The notes beneath the pieces were generated by a model, which was given only the letters and a program-made list of their open reading frames with translations, ran no database searches and was not told where the DNA came from. 51,066 bases of DNA from a virus. The stretch covers positions 1 to 51,066 of the IMG/VR virus record IMGVR_UViG_3300031578_005720. One strand, given 5' to 3'. A program made the translations under genes and the position numbers. The stretch's first letter is position 1. Each line of letters opens with the position of its first letter. Positions 50,353 through 51,066 of the stretch are shown here, piece after piece.

Positions 50353-51066
50353 TACAGCCAACCTTCCTGGGCAAGTAGCCCTTGCAGTTCTTCCTGTGAC
50401 ATCAACGCGTCGTTCGAGGAGTACGGACCAGCAATACCCTCGAACGTACCGTAGAACCCCTGTATAGCCCTGAGGGGTATCTGCGGTAGGATAACATATC
50501 CATCCATTACCTCGTTAGTCCGATACGCCTCGTTCCCTGACACAAGCTGCTCGTGGACCTTCTCTCCTGGCCGCGTGCCTATAACCTTAAGCTCGATGTC
50601 CTTGTCCCCTATCATAACCGTGGCTAGGTCATGCATGGTAGACGAGGGAATCTCGCTAACAAATACTTCGCCTCCCACTCCAAGGATCGCAGCGTTGAGG
50701 GCCAGGGCTACGGCGCGATCCAGAGTGAACCAGAACCGCGTCATGTTAGGGTCGGTAATCGTCACCGGACCGCCCTTCCTAATCTGATTAGCGAAGAAGG
50801 GTATTACCGAGCCGCTGGAGCCAACTACGTTTCCGTAGCGTACTGAAAGGCATCTCGTCGGAAAGCCTCCAAGGTCCTGATTCGCGTTGATAAGCAAACG
50901 CTCCATCAAGGCCTTCGTCATGCCGTAGACGTTAACAGGTAGCACGGCTTTGTCCGTACTCAGACCTACCAGAACACTCACGCAGGCCTCCTTTGCAGCC
51001 CGTACGAGGTTTGCAGTACCAATAACATTCGTGAGCACAGCCTCAAGAACGTTGTACTCACATCGC
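50352..51066 (-). CDS. PseB/CapD-like nucleotide-sugar dehydratase, 5' partial
   Basis: The open frame runs off the right edge; an internal GTG at 51038 is not the true start, since upstream codons give EYNVLEAVLTNVIGTAN, a PseB/CapD-family motif. Further signs are STDKAVLPVNVYGMTKALMERL (active-site YxxxK), RYGNVVGSSGSVIPFF and TRFWFTLDRAVAL. The family makes UDP-4-keto sugars or epimers for glycans. It supplies the glycosyltransferase downstream. The N-terminal NAD site lies outside the window. Confidence 0.88.
   Translation of the reverse strand, partial: RCEYNVLEAVLTNVIGTANLVRAAKEACVSVLVGLSTDKAVLPVNVYGMTKALMERLLINANQDLGGFPTRCLSVRYGNVVGSSGSVIPFFANQIRKGGPVTITDPNMTRFWFTLDRAVALALNAAILGVGGEVFVSEIPSSTMHDLATVMIGDKDIELKVIGTRPGEKVHEQLVSGNEAYRTNEVMDGYVILPQIPLRAIQGFYGTFEGIAGPYSSNDALMSQEELQGLLAQEGWL

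Noticed and set aside
1-51066. CRISPR arrays, tRNA genes, rRNA genes, insertion sequences, integrase
   Set aside because: I looked for regular repeat-spacer blocks, cloverleaf patterns, transposase motifs and integrase motifs and found none; coding density leaves almost no room. A tRNA search program would be a fair check.

Overview
This 51 kb window reads as part of the genome of a tailed double-stranded DNA bacteriophage, most likely a siphovirus. It has a tape measure protein, a tail tube and a tail assembly chaperone, and no recognisable sheath or baseplate genes. Genes are packed with 1-4 base ATGA/GTGA/TAATG overlaps and AGGAGG-like ribosome binding sites. A perfect TTGACA-17-TATAAT promoter shows that the host is a bacterium with a sigma70-type polymerase. 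Secreted proteins with long Thr-Pro linkers, a GHL15-like glycosidase and DNRLRE/CBM96-like modules are typical of Chloroflexota secretomes, so a chloroflexotal host is a reasonable but unproven guess. Terminase, portal and major capsid genes are not in the window and probably lie beyond the right edge.

Layout. From 1 to 27,884 all genes are on the plus strand (early and replication genes). From 27,881 to the right edge all genes are on the minus strand (late genes). The two arms converge and their stop codons share the palindrome CTAG at 27,881-27,884. The left 8 kb holds about twenty small genes in translationally coupled strings, an HNH endonuclease, and a topoisomerase VI A/Spo11-like protein. 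A PadR regulator, a metallophosphoesterase and queC follow. A hairpin and a consensus promoter near 10.2 kb separate this from the replication operon: ArsR-like regulator, Cas4/RecB-like nuclease, Sak4-like RecA ATPase, DUF669-like SSB, primase-helicase, a queuosine-precursor transporter, a DUF1599 protein, a DpdA-like transglycosylase, a uracil-DNA glycosylase/DNA polymerase A fusion, two more HNH endonucleases, a RuvC-like resolvase and an SNF2-type helicase. The arm ends with a DUF4406/nucleoside-deoxyribosyltransferase-like protein, a DnaQ-like exonuclease, queD, queE and folE.

The central system is a 7-deazaguanine DNA modification pathway. FolE, QueD, QueE and QueC convert GTP to preQ0, a DpdA/TGT-like enzyme would insert it into DNA in place of guanine, and a YhhQ-type transporter could import precursor as well. 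No QueF or amidotransferase is visible, so the simplest prediction is a preQ0-type base (dPreQ0).

The minus strand, read from right to left, starts with sugar-nucleotide genes (a PseB/CapD-like dehydratase and a short UDP-sugar dehydrogenase) and a three-domain glycosyltransferase. Next come connector-like genes, a tail tube protein fused to a BNR beta-propeller, a chaperone pair probably joined by a +1 or -2 ribosomal frameshift, the tape measure protein, tail-tip proteins, fibres and a beta-helix protein. The arm ends with three successive proteins that carry signal peptides and carbohydrate-active or carbohydrate-binding domains. These suggest attack on, or remodelling of, a polysaccharide-coated cell surface.
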